Source: CAZAPZ01 sp964487285 (GTDB taxonomy: Bacteria; Campylobacterota_A; Desulfurellia; JAADFJ01). From it: DNA of 8,505 bases. Numbering within the stretch: position 1 is the stretch's first letter; each line of letters starts with the position of its first letter. The stretch covers positions 1 through 8,505 of the forward strand of contig CAZAPZ010000069.1 of the NCBI GenBank assembly GCA_964487285.1, read 5' to 3'. This document shows, piece by piece, positions 6,354 to 8,505 of the stretch. Below the pieces are notes generated by a model, which was given only the letters and a program-made list of their open reading frames with translations, ran no database searches and was not told the DNA's origin. Made by a program: the position numbers and the translations under genes.

Positions 6354-6422
6354 TTGAAACTGTCGGTTGTAATTATTGCGTTTAATTCTGAAAAAATTAA
6401 CATAAAGAAATATAATAAGTGA
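6354..6422 (+). pseudogene. 22-codon N-terminal remnant of a GT2 glycosyltransferase
   Basis: A TTG codon 6 bases after AAGGTG (6342-6347) opens a frame reading LKLSVVIIAFNSEK and then diverging to INIKKYNK before TGA at 6420-6422. The first 14 residues match the start of GT-A fold family 2 glycosyltransferases (beta strand plus the nucleotide-binding start, as in xLSVVIIxFNxE). The catalytic and acceptor regions are absent. The sequence turns AT-rich at about 6395, where the match stops, which points to replacement of the rest of the gene. Its stop overlaps the next start codon as GTGA, so it may survive as a short coupling leader. The family match rests on a short motif. Confidence 0.55.
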
Positions 6423-7639
6423 ATTTTTATCAGAAAGATTTAACATTTAAAGAGAATATTCCAAATTTAAATAGCTATCTAATTATATTGTTGGGATTTT
6501 TATTACCTATCTCGGTCGCAATGTCTATAATTCTCTTGGGGCTAATATTAATGCTCTGGCTATATGAGGGGAATTTTTTTAATAAATACAAAATTATACG
6601 TAAAAATCATATCACATATGCATTTATTGCCTTTTTTATAGTCCAAGTCATAGGTCTTTTGTGGACTTATGACATAAGCTGGGGACTGCATATAGTAAAC
6701 AAAGAGTGGAGAATGCTTGTCCCTCTAATTCTAATTACAATAGTGAAAAAAGAACATATCAAATATTATATCTTCTCATTTTTATTAGCCATGAGTATAT
6801 CCGAGCTTTTATCTTATAGTATTTGGTTCAAAATAATTCCTCCATTTAAAAGCGCAACAATTTATGATCCGACCCCCTTTATGAGCCATATTTCGTACAA
6901 TCCTTTTCTTGCATTTAGTATATTTATTTTATGTTACCTGCTAATTTTTCAAAAAAACTATTCAAATATCGTCGGGAAACTGTTTTCTATAATATTTGTG
7001 ATAACAATGAGCACAAATATGTTCGTAACCGGTGGAAGAGCCGGACAGGTAGGTTTTTTTGTTATGTTTATATTATTAATTTTTTTATATTTTAAAAAAA
7101 ATATCGTCAAAGCGTTTTTAATAACTGTTATTTTGATTCCTATTGTTTTTATTACCGCATACAATACAAGTAAAATTTTTCATAACAGGATAGATTTAAT
7201 AAAAACTAATATAGATGTTTTGAATAAAAATCAAAACACAAGTGTAGGATTAAGACTTACATTCTTATCTAATTCTTTGAAAATTATAAGAAAGTATCCT
7301 TTCTTTGGAGTAGGTACGGGTGATTTTCCAACAGAATATGCAAAAATCAGCAAAAAAAATACACCAAATGCAACGCTTGCAGTTCAACCGCATGATATGT
7401 ATATCCTTGAATTAGTTCAAACCGGTATATTTGGTCTGCTGGCTATGCTCTCTATCTTTTATATACAAATTAAACTATCTTTTCGCGATAGTGAATTAAG
7501 TCAACTAAGACTTGCTTTGCCTGTACTTTTTTTAGTTGTAATGCTAAGCGATTCATATCTTTTAGGTCACTACACTTCTTTATTATTTGTATATTTCAGC
7601 TCTTTCTTATATAGGGATTTTGATAGTGAAAATATCTAA
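6419..7639 (+). CDS. O-antigen ligase/polymerase-like membrane protein (Wzy_C family)
   Basis: This 406-residue integral membrane protein has about ten hydrophobic segments and a large extracytoplasmic loop (about 245-330). Features of the WaaL/Wzy superfamily include GGRAGQVGF (205-213), GLRLTFLSNSLKII with Arg279, the PFFGVGTGDF stretch (294-303), and QPHDMYILELVQTGIFGLL with His325 and a Gly-rich end. Family members transfer undecaprenyl-linked glycan to lipid A core (ligases) or polymerise repeats (Wzy); sequence alone does not separate the two. The GTG start follows an in-frame TAA, so no longer N-terminus exists, and it has no clear ribosome site; it overlaps the preceding remnant's stop. 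The gene is markedly more AT-rich than its neighbours, suggesting acquisition. It overlaps the GT9 start by 14 bases. Confidence 0.85.
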   Translation: MNFYQKDLTFKENIPNLNSYLIILLGFLLPISVAMSIILLGLILMLWLYEGNFFNKYKIIRKNHITYAFIAFFIVQVIGLLWTYDISWGLHIVNKEWRMLVPLILITIVKKEHIKYYIFSFLLAMSISELLSYSIWFKIIPPFKSATIYDPTPFMSHISYNPFLAFSIFILCYLLIFQKNYSNIVGKLFSIIFVITMSTNMFVTGGRAGQVGFFVMFILLIFLYFKKNIVKAFLITVILIPIVFITAYNTSKIFHNRIDLIKTNIDVLNKNQNTSVGLRLTFLSNSLKIIRKYPFFGVGTGDFPTEYAKISKKNTPNATLAVQPHDMYILELVQTGIFGLLAMLSIFYIQIKLSFRDSELSQLRLALPVLFLVVMLSDSYLLGHYTSLLFVYFSSFLYRDFDSENI

Positions 7640-8505
7640 AATATTGATAATAATACAGCGTTCAAACGGGGATGTTTTTCTTGGCTCTTCTTTGATAAAT
7701 GCCTTATACGAACATTACAATCATCCGCAAATTGATTTACTTGTCAATGATGATACCTTGGCTATCGCAAAAACTTTAAATCGGATAAATAAAATCCATC
7801 TTTTTTCATATAAAAAGAAAAAAAGAAATCCGTTTATTCAAGAGATGAATATAATCAGGATTATTTACAAGAAGTATGATTTAAGCATAAATTTAACGGC
7901 GAGCGATAGAAGTGTGCTGTATGCTATCTTGGCTTCAAGATTTTCAATAAGTGCAATTGAAAAAGAAAAGAAAAAATCGTGGTGGAAAAAGCTGCTGCTT
8001 ACACATGCATTTGTCGTTGATCCCAATCGTCATATCCTTGAACATAACAGAATGCCGCTAAAATACCTTGACTTTGCGGCAGAACGGATCGAAATGCACG
8101 CCTATTATGATAAAGAAGTATTGCAGGAGTTTGATAATCTGCCTTTCAATTTGCATAAGCCTTTTATCATCTTTCATCCATTAGCTCAATATGATTATAA
8201 AATCTATCCCAAAGAGCTTCGCAACCGACTGTTAGAGCAATTAAACAAACTTGATATGCCGATTGTCGTTACCGGAGGTAAAAGTGCCATTGGCGCACGT
8301 ATCGCAGAAGAACTTCCAAAACTTGACCATATTTACAACCTGATCGGCAAAACATCTTTGTCGGGGTTTATTGCTCTGTGTGATCATGCAGCTGCCTATA
8401 TCGGCATGGATACACTCAATATGCATATCGCCGCAGCGCTGAATAAACGCATATTTGCTATCTTAGGCCCGACACTGCCGCAAATGTGGTCCCCCTGGTG
8501 CAATG
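7626..8505 (+). CDS. GT9-family (ADP-heptose:LPS heptosyltransferase-like) glycosyltransferase, 3' truncated by window
   Basis: About 293 codons are visible and the frame is still open at the window edge. The GTG start overlaps the ligase gene by 14 bases and is preceded by AGGGA (7613-7617). The N-terminus KILIIIQRSNGDVFLGSSLINAL is the GT9 GT-B fold entry (usually xxxRxGDxxLxxPxxxAL). The second domain shows FIIFHPLAQ, PIVVTGGKSAIG and the donor-binding stretch GMDTLNMHIAAALNK followed by ILGPTLPQMWSPW. Leu-Asn replaces the commoner Gly-Pro after DT, as in some WaaQ-type members. Such enzymes add heptose or related sugars to LPS core in the cytoplasm, which fits the neighbouring ligase and epimerase. 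Donor and acceptor are unknown. Confidence 0.88.
   Translation, partial: MKISKILIIIQRSNGDVFLGSSLINALYEHYNHPQIDLLVNDDTLAIAKTLNRINKIHLFSYKKKKRNPFIQEMNIIRIIYKKYDLSINLTASDRSVLYAILASRFSISAIEKEKKKSWWKKLLLTHAFVVDPNRHILEHNRMPLKYLDFAAERIEMHAYYDKEVLQEFDNLPFNLHKPFIIFHPLAQYDYKIYPKELRNRLLEQLNKLDMPIVVTGGKSAIGARIAEELPKLDHIYNLIGKTSLSGFIALCDHAAAYIGMDTLNMHIAAALNKRIFAILGPTLPQMWSPWCN

Overview
This is a low-GC Gram-negative bacterial window: it holds lipopolysaccharide-type glycan genes, an O-antigen ligase-like membrane protein and a System II (Ccs/Res) cytochrome c maturation operon. The UDP-glucuronate epimerase-like sequence and the AT-rich composition would fit Campylobacterota or a low-GC deltaproteobacterium-like lineage. 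The separate ResB and CcsA proteins differ from the fused CcsBA common in many Campylobacterota. I cannot fix the phylum from sequence alone.

Region 1 (1-3963, plus strand) is a cytochrome c biogenesis operon. A 216-base leader carries two AT-rich inverted repeats and a candidate extended -10 promoter. It is followed by a membrane-anchored mono-heme cytochrome c with a C-terminal TPR-like region, then resB, ccsA (ATGA overlap with resB) and a ResA/TlpA-type membrane-anchored thioredoxin. ResB/CcsA are expected to carry and ligate haem outside the cytoplasmic membrane, ResA to keep apocytochrome CXXCH cysteines reduced, and the cytochrome-TPR protein is either a client or an accessory factor.

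The most striking item is a 158-bp MITE-like element (3249-3406) exactly at the ccsA/resA junction. It has 19-bp terminal inverted repeats with one mismatch and a TAA target duplication. Removing it with one duplication copy restores an overlapping stop/start TAATG. Insertion duplicated this TAATG, so both ccsA's stop and resA's start survive. A 53-codon frame runs through the whole element from the old Shine-Dalgarno/ATG to a TAA that again overlaps the resA ATG. The insertion therefore appears to have kept a translational-coupling geometry.

Region 2 (4017-5180, minus strand) is a convergent HI0933/YhiN-family flavoprotein, with a short divergent promoter region (5181-5297) between it and the next cluster.

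Region 3 (5298-8505, plus strand) is a surface-glycan cluster: a UDP-glucuronate 4-epimerase-type SDR, a 22-codon remnant of the N-terminus of a GT2 glycosyltransferase, an AT-rich O-antigen ligase/polymerase-like membrane protein, and a GT9 heptosyltransferase-family protein cut off by the window end. The GT2 remnant adjoins a sharp drop in GC, suggesting a recombination breakpoint near 6395 where the AT-rich gene replaced the rest of the glycosyltransferase. The remnant also ends in a GTGA overlap with the next start codon.
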